Source: an uncultured Clostridia bacterium (GTDB taxonomy: Bacteria; Bacillota; Clostridia; Peptostreptococcales; Anaerovoracaceae). From it: a DNA stretch of 64,000 nt. How positions within the stretch are numbered: the first letter of the stretch is position 1; each line of letters opens with the position of its first letter. Where the stretch lies: assembly GCA_934281605.1 (NCBI GenBank), contig CAKQXD010000001.1, positions 380,629 through 444,628 on the forward strand. Direction: 5' to 3'. The notes under the pieces were generated by a model, which had not been told where the DNA came from, ran no database searches, and saw only the letters and a program-made list of their open reading frames with translations. The translations under genes and the position numbers were made by a program. Shown here in pieces: positions 26,956 to 34,224 of the stretch.

Positions 26956-27360
26956 TTAGTTTTTCTTGCTATAGTATTTCTTCAGTTCTTCCAGAAGGGT
27001 CGTCTTGTTCGCCTTGGAAATCTCTCTTCCGGCGATCTGCAGGCCGTCGTATTCTCTAGCCAGGTTTCTCAGTTTCACGACTCTGCATTTACCAACCTCA
27101 GCCAGGGCCTTCTCAGCTCCGTTTTCTTCTACCAGACGATCCACGCATTCCTTCGTGAGTTCGGCTGCTTCCGTTACGTGCTGCAAAGATTCCTCCTTCA
27201 CGGGTTCTTCTGCCGCTGCGTTTTCTACAGGCTCAGCAGGTTCTTCCGGCTGTTCCGGTTGTGTTGCTTCCTCTTCTGTCAGCTCTGAATCTGATTCAGG
27301 TTCCTCTTTATTTGGGACCATCCTCTTCCGCATCATCGTCGTCATGTTCGTGTTCTGCAC
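26956..27360 (-). CDS. Acidic tail with Rho-N/SAP-like C-terminal domain, +1 frame relative to BMC-H
   Basis: The frame opens inside the end of the BMC-H gene and continues 83 codons past a Pro/Glu-rich acidic stretch to a helical end: residues about 85-130 (ALAEVGKCRVVKLRNLARE, then GREISKANKTTLLEELKKYY) look like a helix-extended-loop-helix of the SAP/Rho-N kind. No independent RBS precedes the GTG 27360 or the ATG 27345 and 27336. The upstream gene ends GGT CCC AAA TAA; reading CCA AAT AAA instead, a +1 shift, fuses BMC domain and tail. It may be a frameshifted extension rather than a separate gene; one base too many in the CCC or AAA run would also explain it. Confidence 0.55.
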   Translation of the reverse strand: MQNTNMTTMMRKRMVPNKEEPESDSELTEEEATQPEQPEEPAEPVENAAAEEPVKEESLQHVTEAAELTKECVDRLVEENGAEKALAEVGKCRVVKLRNLAREYDGLQIAGREISKANKTTLLEELKKYYSKKN

Positions 27361-27649
27361 GTTCGATGAGTGGAATCGGATTTACGATGGTTTCGCCAAC
27401 TTCAACATGCGGTCTTGGGATTACGTGCTGTGTTACCAGACAACGTTCGCCCAGTCTTGCAGCTGCTGCAGCTCCGGCATCGACGGATGCCTTTACAGCC
27501 GCTACGTCGCCTGTTACTGTGATGGTAACCAGACCACCCTTGACGAATGTTCTTTCCAGAAGTCTTACTTCTGCCGCCTTCAGCATGGCATCAGCTGCTT
27601 CGATGGAAGGAACCAGTCCGTATGTTTCTATCATTCCTAATGCTTCCAT
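27308..27649 (-). CDS. BMC-H hexameric shell protein with acidic C-terminal tail
   Basis: 113 residues: canonical BMC domain (MEALGMIETYGLVPSIEAADAMLKAAEV, GGLVTITVTGDVAAVKASVDAG, HVIPRPHVEVGE) plus a short acidic tail (HEHDDDDAEEDG). Strong RBS AAGGAGG before ATG 27649. The stop lies in a +1-frame overlap with an acidic/SAP-like reading frame, which may be its true C-terminal extension. It follows the EutQ-like gene. Confidence 0.9.
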   Translation of the reverse strand: MEALGMIETYGLVPSIEAADAMLKAAEVRLLERTFVKGGLVTITVTGDVAAVKASVDAGAAAAARLGERCLVTQHVIPRPHVEVGETIVNPIPLIERAEHEHDDDDAEEDGPK

Positions 27650-27668
27650 TCGCTGACCTCCTTATCGT

Positions 27669-28358
27669 TTAGTGAGTTGCGTAGAAAACAGTTACCTTGT
27701 TCGGGGATCCGAAGGTGAGCTTTGCACCGTTCTGGAAGAACAGGCAGTCTCCAGGATTTGCTGTAAAGATCCGTCCGTCCTTTTCCACCGTAAGCGTACC
27801 GTCTACGACGTAATAAATTTCCTGACAGGCAACATCCCAAGGGAAGCTGCAGTTTTCAATGGTCATGAACCCTGCGTTCATTGCCGACCCGTCATCTGCA
27901 CCGATCAGTTCATTGTAAAATACTTTGTCTGCAGGATTTCCTGTATCCAGCGGTTCCCACTTGGCTGTATTGCTGCGAACCAGCTTTACGAAGCCGTTGC
28001 CGTCGCTTTCGGATACGTAAGGAACGTCCTGACCGATGGAATTCATTACGCTTCCCAGCATGCCTTTATCCATCAGCGTCTTGAGCGCCTTGTAGATCAG
28101 CTCGCTGTCGATTCCGCCTGCTGCCGGTGCTGCCGGAGCACATGCGCCTGCAGTCTGTGCCGGAGCCGGAGCTGCGTCACACGGCTGCGTGTTGCAGCAT
28201 TCTGCCTGCGGCTCTGCGCCAACTTTAAATTCAATGTCAGCTGCAGCTGCGGCATCCTTTGCGGATGGCGTAATGAGCGTGTCTGCGTCGATGTACATTA
28301 CTTTCTGACCCTGCTGAGCAAAAGTTTCAACTTCTTTTGCACAAATCAGTCGTTTCAT
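27669..28358 (-). CDS. EutQ-like cupin protein
   Basis: 229 residues from ATG 28358 (AAAGGA about ten bases upstream). N-terminal part MKRLICAKEVETFAQQGQK with a Cys/Ala/Pro-rich linker (residues 55-90), then a cupin barrel (about 115-229: SFPWDVACQEIYYVVDGTLTVEKDGRIFTANPGDCLFF). EutQ is described as a microcompartment-associated cupin with acetate kinase activity. In this locus it could link acetyl-phosphate from PduL to ATP. Between the BMC-H and the PduT-like gene. Confidence 0.85.
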   Translation of the reverse strand: MKRLICAKEVETFAQQGQKVMYIDADTLITPSAKDAAAAADIEFKVGAEPQAECCNTQPCDAAPAPAQTAGACAPAAPAAGGIDSELIYKALKTLMDKGMLGSVMNSIGQDVPYVSESDGNGFVKLVRSNTAKWEPLDTGNPADKVFYNELIGADDGSAMNAGFMTIENCSFPWDVACQEIYYVVDGTLTVEKDGRIFTANPGDCLFFQNGAKLTFGSPNKVTVFYATH

Positions 28359-28425
28359 GTGTCCACATCCTTTCATCTATCGCACTGCTTCAAGTAATAA
28401 ATTGTTATCTATGATAATACACATC

Positions 28426-28974
28426 CTACAGAAGAGATGGTACTAACAGTTCTGACGGGGAAGGAATAACTTCCGAATTTACCAGAAGACCCTTCTCCTG
28501 TGCGATGGCTTCGCCTGCATCAGTTCCGGCCCTGACTGCTGCCACATCACCGGTATAGGTGAAGTATGCCTTGCCGCCCAGTCCGTTACCGAGACGAAGT
28601 TCGATCGCCTGCAGCTCTGCTGCTTTTAAAATCTGATCTGCACAGATGATCATTGTTGCCAGGGAGAAAGATTCCATGATCCCGATCGCCTGTACGCGGT
28701 CCGGCATCGTTGCTCCTGTGATCGCCGGGAATACTCCGGGATCTACATTAGGAATTACGATGGAATCTACAAAGAACTCCTCCGCCATCCGTTCACCGAT
28801 GCGGACAGAATCTTCAACGGCTGCCACATCACCGTGAACGATGGCGATGTACTTGCCCGGGCACGTCGATGCTGCCGTTACGATTTCTACTTCAGAAATC
28901 TTTACCATCTGGTCTGCAGCGTAAATGCCTCTGGCGATGCTGTTGAATTCAACCATTCCTATTGCTCTCTGCAT
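28426..28974 (-). CDS. pduT: PduT-like BMC-T shell protein with axial Fe-S Cys
   Basis: 182 residues with two tandem BMC domains (AIGMVEFNSIARG and AIGIMESFSLATM). Cys38 lies in the sequence TCPGKY; in PduT the same Cys38 binds a 4Fe-4S cluster on the trimer axis that carries electrons across the shell. It is directly followed by the PduS-like gene (one-base gap), its known electron-transfer partner. Two tandem domains form pseudohexameric trimers. Confidence 0.9.
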   Translation of the reverse strand: MQRAIGMVEFNSIARGIYAADQMVKISEVEIVTAASTCPGKYIAIVHGDVAAVEDSVRIGERMAEEFFVDSIVIPNVDPGVFPAITGATMPDRVQAIGIMESFSLATMIICADQILKAAELQAIELRLGNGLGGKAYFTYTGDVAAVRAGTDAGEAIAQEKGLLVNSEVIPSPSELLVPSLL

Positions 28975-28975
28975 C

Positions 28976-30304
28976 TTAATTCCTCCTTATCTCAATATAG
29001 TCTGCCGTCACTTCGCTGACCGTGCCGCTGATACTTGTATGGATCGCAGCCCCAAGGCTGCCTTCCGGTATCTGCCCGATCATCTGTCCGGCCTGCACCT
29101 GCTGTCCGACACTTACTACCGGAGCTGCCGGCGCACCCACATGCTGTCTTGTGGAAATGCGGATCACTGCCGGTGAGAACTCCATGTCCGTCATCGGCGC
29201 CGGGAGATCGAAATCACGAAGTCCCAGTCTTGCGATCAGCCGCTTGCTCGGAACCAGACGGTACGGACGAATCGAACGCGGTTCGAACTCCGTCTTTTCC
29301 GGCTTATATTTGATCTTCTGTTCTGCCAGTTTTTCTTTAAAGTACAGGTTCGCCATCTTAGGATGGAGACCTGCCGGACAGGCGAACAGTTCGCACATAT
29401 TGCACTGACAGCAGAGCTGTGCAATTTTCTGTCCTTCCAGGTCATCGATCTTATAGTTGAGAACTCTCATCATCTTATGCGGCTGCATGTTGTGTCCCAG
29501 GAGATAACGCGGACACATGTCCGTGCACATCCGGCACTGTTCACAAGTCGCTTTGTTGACTCTTCTCGCCTGTTCCATCGTGACCGATTTCTTACGGATC
29601 AGGAAATGGCTTTTCTTCAGGATCACGAAGCCTTTGTTCTTCTTCGTGATGAATCCGCCGATATCCGTCTTCACAGGTCCCATCATAGGACCGCCGTCGA
29701 TGACTGCATAGTCGGTGAAATCTTCGATTCCCGAAAGTTTCAGCACATCTATGACCGGTGTTCCAACAGGAACCTTTACTGTCACCCGGTTTGGTACATC
29801 GCCTGTTACAGTGATGTACTTCTCCGTTACCGGAATTCCCTGGGAAGCCTTGTAGATATTAAGTGCTGTCTCCGAGTTGACTACGACGCATCCTACCATG
29901 ATCGGGATCCCTGTTTCCGGAACGACTCTTCCGGTCAGCTGGTATACCAGCACCTGCTCGTCACCGGCCGGATATACGTCAGGAAGTTCTCCCACCTCCA
30001 CGTATCCGTCCAGCTGAAGAGCTTTGATCCGTTCTTTAAGAAGTTCGATGACTTCTCCATGTTTACTCTTGATACCGATGATCGCTTTTTTCGCGTTTAC
30101 CAGTCTGCCGGCTTCTGCAAAACCCTTGATGATCTCATCCGGGTAAATTGCCATCAGCTGCTGGTCAACGCGCAGCAGCGGTTCACATTCCGCTCCGTTC
30201 ATCAGTATGTATTCTGCCTCTGATGTGAGTTTTGCATGGGTAGGAAAACCTGCTCCACCCGCACCAATGATTCCGGCATCTTTTATCTGATCTAAAAGAT
30301 TCAT
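28976..30304 (-). CDS. pduS: PduS-like flavo-iron-sulfur electron carrier (RnfC-type)
   Basis: About 442 residues. N-terminal RnfC-like/Rossmann part (GIIGAGGAGFPTHAKL, NGAECEPLL), an SLBB-like domain, two 4Fe-4S motifs CEQCRMCTDMCP and CCQCNMCELFACP (about 255-320) and a C-terminal lipoyl-like barrel. PduS was first described as a cobalamin reductase; here no B12 enzyme exists, so it more likely passes electrons between NADH or ferredoxin and the PduT shell cluster. ATG 30304 is favoured over ATG 30310 because GAGG is seven bases upstream. Confidence 0.9.
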   Translation of the reverse strand: MNLLDQIKDAGIIGAGGAGFPTHAKLTSEAEYILMNGAECEPLLRVDQQLMAIYPDEIIKGFAEAGRLVNAKKAIIGIKSKHGEVIELLKERIKALQLDGYVEVGELPDVYPAGDEQVLVYQLTGRVVPETGIPIMVGCVVVNSETALNIYKASQGIPVTEKYITVTGDVPNRVTVKVPVGTPVIDVLKLSGIEDFTDYAVIDGGPMMGPVKTDIGGFITKKNKGFVILKKSHFLIRKKSVTMEQARRVNKATCEQCRMCTDMCPRYLLGHNMQPHKMMRVLNYKIDDLEGQKIAQLCCQCNMCELFACPAGLHPKMANLYFKEKLAEQKIKYKPEKTEFEPRSIRPYRLVPSKRLIARLGLRDFDLPAPMTDMEFSPAVIRISTRQHVGAPAAPVVSVGQQVQAGQMIGQIPEGSLGAAIHTSISGTVSEVTADYIEIRRN

Positions 30305-30321
30305 CCTCATACCTCACTTCA

Positions 30322-30588
30322 TCATTCAAATTCACAATCTTCGTCGATGATTCCAACTACGACGGCATCGACCGGCATATTGTCATCGCCCAGCATTCTT
30401 CTGGCAGAAGAACCGGTCGTTACGACAACTCTGTCGCCGATTCCTGCACTGATAATGTCAACAACGATGATTTTCTTGCCTGTATCCGTACCGCCTCCGA
30501 TGATTTCAGCCTGCATCAGTTTCAGGCCGTTGAGGGATTCTGCTTTTCTTGTGGACCAGATGTGATCCGTTAATCTAGCTGTAATCAT
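30322..30588 (-). CDS. eutN: BMC-P pentameric vertex protein (EutN/CcmL-like)
   Basis: 88 residues with the EutN/CcmL fold: MITARLTDHIWSTRKAESL, KLMQAEI and the signature GIGDRVVVTTGSSAR. It forms pentamers that close the twelve vertices. It overlaps the GrpU-like gene by four bases. Confidence 0.93.
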   Translation of the reverse strand: MITARLTDHIWSTRKAESLNGLKLMQAEIIGGGTDTGKKIIVVDIISAGIGDRVVVTTGSSARRMLGDDNMPVDAVVVGIIDEDCEFE

Positions 30589-30890
30589 AAGTACTTGCTT
30601 CCTCCTTCCGCTTCCTGTTTGATCTGTGCAAGTGCTGACTCTACAGACGCTGTATCGCCGAAGATCGCCAGCAATATCATGTTCTGCGGGCAGCTTCCCC
30701 GGATATCCTCTACGGTTACGCCAACAGCTTTTTCCGCGATATCCGCAGCGACGACCATTTCGATCATCCTGCCCTGTACCAGGCCGATGGCATCGATCAC
30801 CGGCGGCACCTCTGATTTCAGAGATCCTTTCCGCCGCATCAGGATGTCCACAGTACCCGGCGAAGGTGATTTTATGATTCTAATCTCCAC
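30585..30890 (-). CDS. GrpU-like BMC shell protein
   Basis: 101 residues. Compared with standard BMC-H proteins the first strand order is shifted (MEIRIIKSPSPGTVDILMRR before DAIGLVQGRMIEMVVAADIAEKA), as in circularly permuted shell proteins of glycyl-radical microcompartments such as GrpU. The motif GSCPQN near the pore position has a Cys, and GrpU proteins bind an Fe-S cluster at the pore through a related Cys. The GrpU assignment is an inference from order and motif; EutS-like is the alternative. Confidence 0.7.
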   Translation of the reverse strand: MEIRIIKSPSPGTVDILMRRKGSLKSEVPPVIDAIGLVQGRMIEMVVAADIAEKAVGVTVEDIRGSCPQNMILLAIFGDTASVESALAQIKQEAEGGSKYL

Positions 30891-30905
30891 GTCAGCGCCT
30901 CCTGT

Positions 30906-31748
30906 CTACATCTCTTCCTGTTTGCAGCTCAGTGCGATACCGAGCGGCGTCACAAACATCGGATTGTGTGGTTTATGGGTATATACCCCTGTCTTCTTTT
31001 CGATCATATCTTCGATCCCTGTGAAGCAGCAGGTACCACCGACCAGTGAAATTTCATCGACCTGATGTCCTTTAATGTGATTGCTGATGATCGAAGATAC
31101 TTTGTCTACCACCGGTTTGATGACCGGTGCCAGTTCCTTGTGATGAGATTCGTCTCTCTTGAAAACTTCCGCTTCCTGAAAAGACTTCCCATAAGCTCCT
31201 GCGATCACCAGTGAAAAATGAGTACCGCCTGTAGGCTCGTCTGCAATGTACACCACTTCTCCATCTTTTAAGATGGAAATACCGGTCGTACCGCCGCCGA
31301 TATCTACGACAGCTCCGTTTTTCATCTGAAGCACCTGGTTGGCAGCCGTTGATTCATCCAGCAGATTCGTACATTCGAAACCTGCGCCCTGGATCACGTT
31401 CTTGACTGCACCCGAGTCTAAAAGATCCGTTCCCGGCGGGATCGCTCCTGCCGCATAGATCAGCTCGGTATCCAGCTGCTCTTCGATCTGCTCCTTCAGT
31501 TCTCTTACGATCTGAACGGCACCGATATAATCCACTACCATGCCGTCCCGGACTACGTCCGCATAACGATATGCGCCTGCTACCGGTCTTTTGTTTTCAT
31601 CCAGAACTGCGATCACTACACACGCGGTTCCCAGATCGACTCCGGTATAGTACACAGAAGATTTTTCGCGAACAGGATGTTCGATTACCTTTTCGAAGTC
31701 TTCTACCATCTTGTCACAGTATTCGAACGCTACGCTTTTCTCTGACAT
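30906..31748 (-). CDS. eutJ: EutJ-like actin/Hsp70-fold chaperone
   Basis: 280 residues. ATPase-fold motifs: phosphate 1 YYTGVDLGTACVVIAVLDE, phosphate 2 VVDIGGGTTGISILKDG, adenosine motif SLVGGTCCFTGIEDMIEK. EutJ proteins are small actin/Hsp70-like proteins that may assist assembly or activation inside microcompartments; the function is not proved. It overlaps the EutT-like gene by 19 bases. Confidence 0.88.
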   Translation of the reverse strand: MSEKSVAFEYCDKMVEDFEKVIEHPVREKSSVYYTGVDLGTACVVIAVLDENKRPVAGAYRYADVVRDGMVVDYIGAVQIVRELKEQIEEQLDTELIYAAGAIPPGTDLLDSGAVKNVIQGAGFECTNLLDESTAANQVLQMKNGAVVDIGGGTTGISILKDGEVVYIADEPTGGTHFSLVIAGAYGKSFQEAEVFKRDESHHKELAPVIKPVVDKVSSIISNHIKGHQVDEISLVGGTCCFTGIEDMIEKKTGVYTHKPHNPMFVTPLGIALSCKQEEM

Positions 31749-32416
31749 TCTTTACCTCCCATCGCACCGCATATCATCTGCGATATCGTATTGATGATCT
31801 CGTTGAGTCTGGCTTCCAGAGTCTGACACAGCTTCTCATCTGCGATCAGTTCCTGTGCATCGAGACTGAAACATTCCAGCTCGCTGCGCAGTCTGTCCAG
31901 CAAAAGTATCTCTCTGCCCTTTGGCATCTGCATGTGAAACTCAGTGATCTCAAAACAGTCGCCGATGCACTGGGAAAAGTTTTCCCCGTTCATCCCGGTA
32001 CATGCATTGCACACAAGTCCCGCCGCCTCACACTTGCCCTCGGACACGCTGCCGAGTGCGGCAAACTGCCGGTAAAGTCCCGTCAGCTGCTGGGAAAGGC
32101 ACAGATCCGTATCCAGCAGGTCTCTTGCTGTCAGGAGGAAAAGAGACTGCAGCGCTTTCATCCTGCTGCAAAGCTTTTTCCCATTCCTGCAACCAGAAGA
32201 GGTTTCCGGCTTTACTGCCTGTTCCGCTTTGGCCTTTTCCTTCTTCTGCGCTTCCAGCACAGCCATCGGGTCATTGCGGTCGTACATGTCGACGCCCCGG
32301 TCTACCAGAAACTGTCTGGCTCCCGGCGTCAGCCTTTCCCCCTCCTTCAGGTCGTAGTCCGTAAAGGGCTGTTTCTTATATAAGTCCCTTAAGTCTTCTT
32401 CCGTTATGAACTTCAT
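31730..32416 (-). CDS. EutT-like protein, degenerate
   Basis: 228 residues. The N-terminus (KFITEEDLRDLYKKQPFTDYDLKEGERLTPGARQFLVDRG) matches the first 45 residues of EutT cob(I)alamin adenosyltransferases; the rest is a helical bundle with Cys pairs (CNACTG and CIGDC), but the EutT metal site and cobalamin loop are not visible. No B12-dependent enzyme occurs in the locus, so an adenosyltransferase would have no client. Probably repurposed as an assembly or structural protein. Neighbours eutJ and eutP overlap it. Confidence 0.65.
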   Translation of the reverse strand: MKFITEEDLRDLYKKQPFTDYDLKEGERLTPGARQFLVDRGVDMYDRNDPMAVLEAQKKEKAKAEQAVKPETSSGCRNGKKLCSRMKALQSLFLLTARDLLDTDLCLSQQLTGLYRQFAALGSVSEGKCEAAGLVCNACTGMNGENFSQCIGDCFEITEFHMQMPKGREILLLDRLRSELECFSLDAQELIADEKLCQTLEARLNEIINTISQMICGAMGGKECQRKA

Positions 32417-32871
32417 GTAAGCCCTTTCCTTTCTTTTAACTCTAATAAATAACGTTTCAATTCCGCAACGCCTCTGTCCTCCGGCACGCTTACTGCAAAG
32501 TACGGTTCCCGCACTCCCGTCTTCTCCAGCTGCCTCTCACAGATCTCTCTGTTCTCCGGCATCAGGTCACATTTACTGATGACCCCGATCACCGGGCAGT
32601 GGAATGCGCGGGCAAAGCCGTGGGAGTAGACCTCTGCGGTCCTGGACTGATCGATCAGAAGCAGCATGCACCAGGCATCCTGCGCCAGCGCGATCATGTG
32701 CTTGTACATCCAGGCGTTTTCGATATAGGCGCTTGGAACATCGATGGTGTTCTTACCATATATCGTATCCTGCGTCCTCCGCAGCGGACCGTCGTAGTCG
32801 TTTATGGAATTGACAAGGGTTGTTTTTCCACATCCCTTGGGTCCTATCACCATGATTCGCTTTTTTCTCAT
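32413..32871 (-). CDS. eutP: EutP/PduV-family small GTPase
   Basis: 152 residues from ATG 32871, two bases after the stop of the EutS-like gene. P-loop GPKGCGKTTL near residue 10, a DTPxxY-like segment (TIDVPSAYIEN) and the guanine-specificity motif SKCD. It belongs to the EutP/PduV GTPases, associated with shells and cellular positioning. Translational coupling with the EutS-like shell protein recurs in the second operon (41070-41984). Confidence 0.85.
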   Translation of the reverse strand: MRKKRIMVIGPKGCGKTTLVNSINDYDGPLRRTQDTIYGKNTIDVPSAYIENAWMYKHMIALAQDAWCMLLLIDQSRTAEVYSHGFARAFHCPVIGVISKCDLMPENREICERQLEKTGVREPYFAVSVPEDRGVAELKRYLLELKERKGLT

Positions 32872-32872
32872 A

Positions 32873-33226
32873 CTACGTTCTCGTGATTGGTACTGTCGTA
32901 AAGTCCAGTTCATCGCAAAGAGTGTCGGTTACAGCTTTCAGTGCCGTCTCCACGCTCTGCACATCGCCGGAGATTACAACGGACCCTGTGAAACGATCGA
33001 GAAATCCGATTTCTACATCCGCTTTCTTCGTTGCAATATCAGCAGCAATAATGGCGGTTTCGTATGGTGACAGTGTGAGGATCCCGATGGCGCCTTTGTC
33101 GTCGATACCCAGACGTTCATAGATGTCGAACATCGGCGATGCGATCACATGCGCGATGGTCACCTGTTTGCCTGGAACCGACTCCTGTATGATTCGTTCC
33201 ATCGGTTTTTCATTCATGATTCCCAT
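32873..33226 (-). CDS. EutS/PduU-like BMC-H shell protein
   Basis: 117 residues. Permuted BMC domain of the EutS/PduU type: RIIQESVPGKQVTIAHVIASP, GAIGILTLSPYETAIIAADIATKKADVEIGFLDRF and SVVISGDVQSVETALKAV. RBS AAAGGTGA before ATG 33226. It is coupled to the EutP-like GTPase and lies just after cutD. Confidence 0.88.
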   Translation of the reverse strand: MGIMNEKPMERIIQESVPGKQVTIAHVIASPMFDIYERLGIDDKGAIGILTLSPYETAIIAADIATKKADVEIGFLDRFTGSVVISGDVQSVETALKAVTDTLCDELDFTTVPITRT

Positions 33227-33247
33227 TCGGTATCACCTTTCTTACTG

Positions 33248-34192
33248 CTAATGTCTGATAACGGAAACCGGGAAATCGTATTCCCTGATCCAACCCTCGA
33301 TCCGATCCAGATCCGCATCGTCCAGACTTGGATCCCCTTCAATCGGGTAATCCATTCCCAGCTGCACATACTTGTTGACGCCCAGCTTGTGATACGGAAG
33401 AAGATCGATGCCTTCAAAATTCTTGAATTCCTTAAATGGTTTGAGGAATTCGATAACTCCTCTGATTTCAGCTTCGCTGTCATTGATCCCCTTGAGCATC
33501 GGCATACGCACTTTCACGTGCTTGCGCTTCATGATCAGCTCTTCCATATTTTCCAGGATCATCTCATTGCGAACACCTGTCAGTTCGAAGTGCCGGTCCG
33601 GATCGATATGCTTTAAGTCGAAGAGGAAGAGATCGACGTATTCCGCAAAGCGGAGGATCGTCTCCTTCTTCGTGTAGCCGCACGTTTCGATGGCCGTGTG
33701 GAGACCTTCCTGCTTGCACGCCTGCAGCAGGTTGATGGCCGCTTCCGGCTGGGAAGTTACCTCTCCCCCTCCCAGTGTCACGCCGCCGCCGGACTGTTCA
33801 TAGAACGCTCTGTCCTGCTCAACGTACTCGAGAAGTTCCGAGATAGGAACCTGCTGACCAGCCACCTTGAGGGCATCCGGCACACAGGCTTCCACGCACT
33901 GACCGCATCCGATGCAGTCGATGTCGCGATCGATGATATGCTCGCCTGTCGGGGATATGCTGTGGATCTTCTGTGGACAAACGGGAACGCACGAGCCGCA
34001 GCTCACGCACGTCGTCGGTTTAAACATGATCTGATATTTCCGTTCCAGTCCCTCCGGATTCGAACACCACTTGCAGCGAAGTGGACATCCTTTAAAGAAA
34101 ACCAAAGTTCTTACGCCCGGTCCATCATACATATTGTATTTCTGTTTGTTGAATATGAACGCTTTTCTTTCGATTACGTTATTATCGCTCAT
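33248..34192 (-). CDS. cutD: Choline TMA-lyase activating enzyme (radical SAM)
   Basis: 314 residues. Radical-SAM motif Cx3Cx2C in FFKGCPLRCKWCSNPEG (Cys36, 40, 43) and two further 4Fe-4S clusters (CVSCGSCVPVCP and CIGCGQCVEACVPDA, about 88-130), the ferredoxin-like insert of glycyl-radical activases. It abstracts a hydrogen from the CutC glycine using S-adenosylmethionine. It follows cutC after 32 bases and has no encapsulation extension. Confidence 0.92.
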   Translation of the reverse strand: MSDNNVIERKAFIFNKQKYNMYDGPGVRTLVFFKGCPLRCKWCSNPEGLERKYQIMFKPTTCVSCGSCVPVCPQKIHSISPTGEHIIDRDIDCIGCGQCVEACVPDALKVAGQQVPISELLEYVEQDRAFYEQSGGGVTLGGGEVTSQPEAAINLLQACKQEGLHTAIETCGYTKKETILRFAEYVDLFLFDLKHIDPDRHFELTGVRNEMILENMEELIMKRKHVKVRMPMLKGINDSEAEIRGVIEFLKPFKEFKNFEGIDLLPYHKLGVNKYVQLGMDYPIEGDPSLDDADLDRIEGWIREYDFPVSVIRH

Positions 34193-34224
34193 TTTTTACT
34201 CCCGTCTGTAAATCAAATCCTGAT

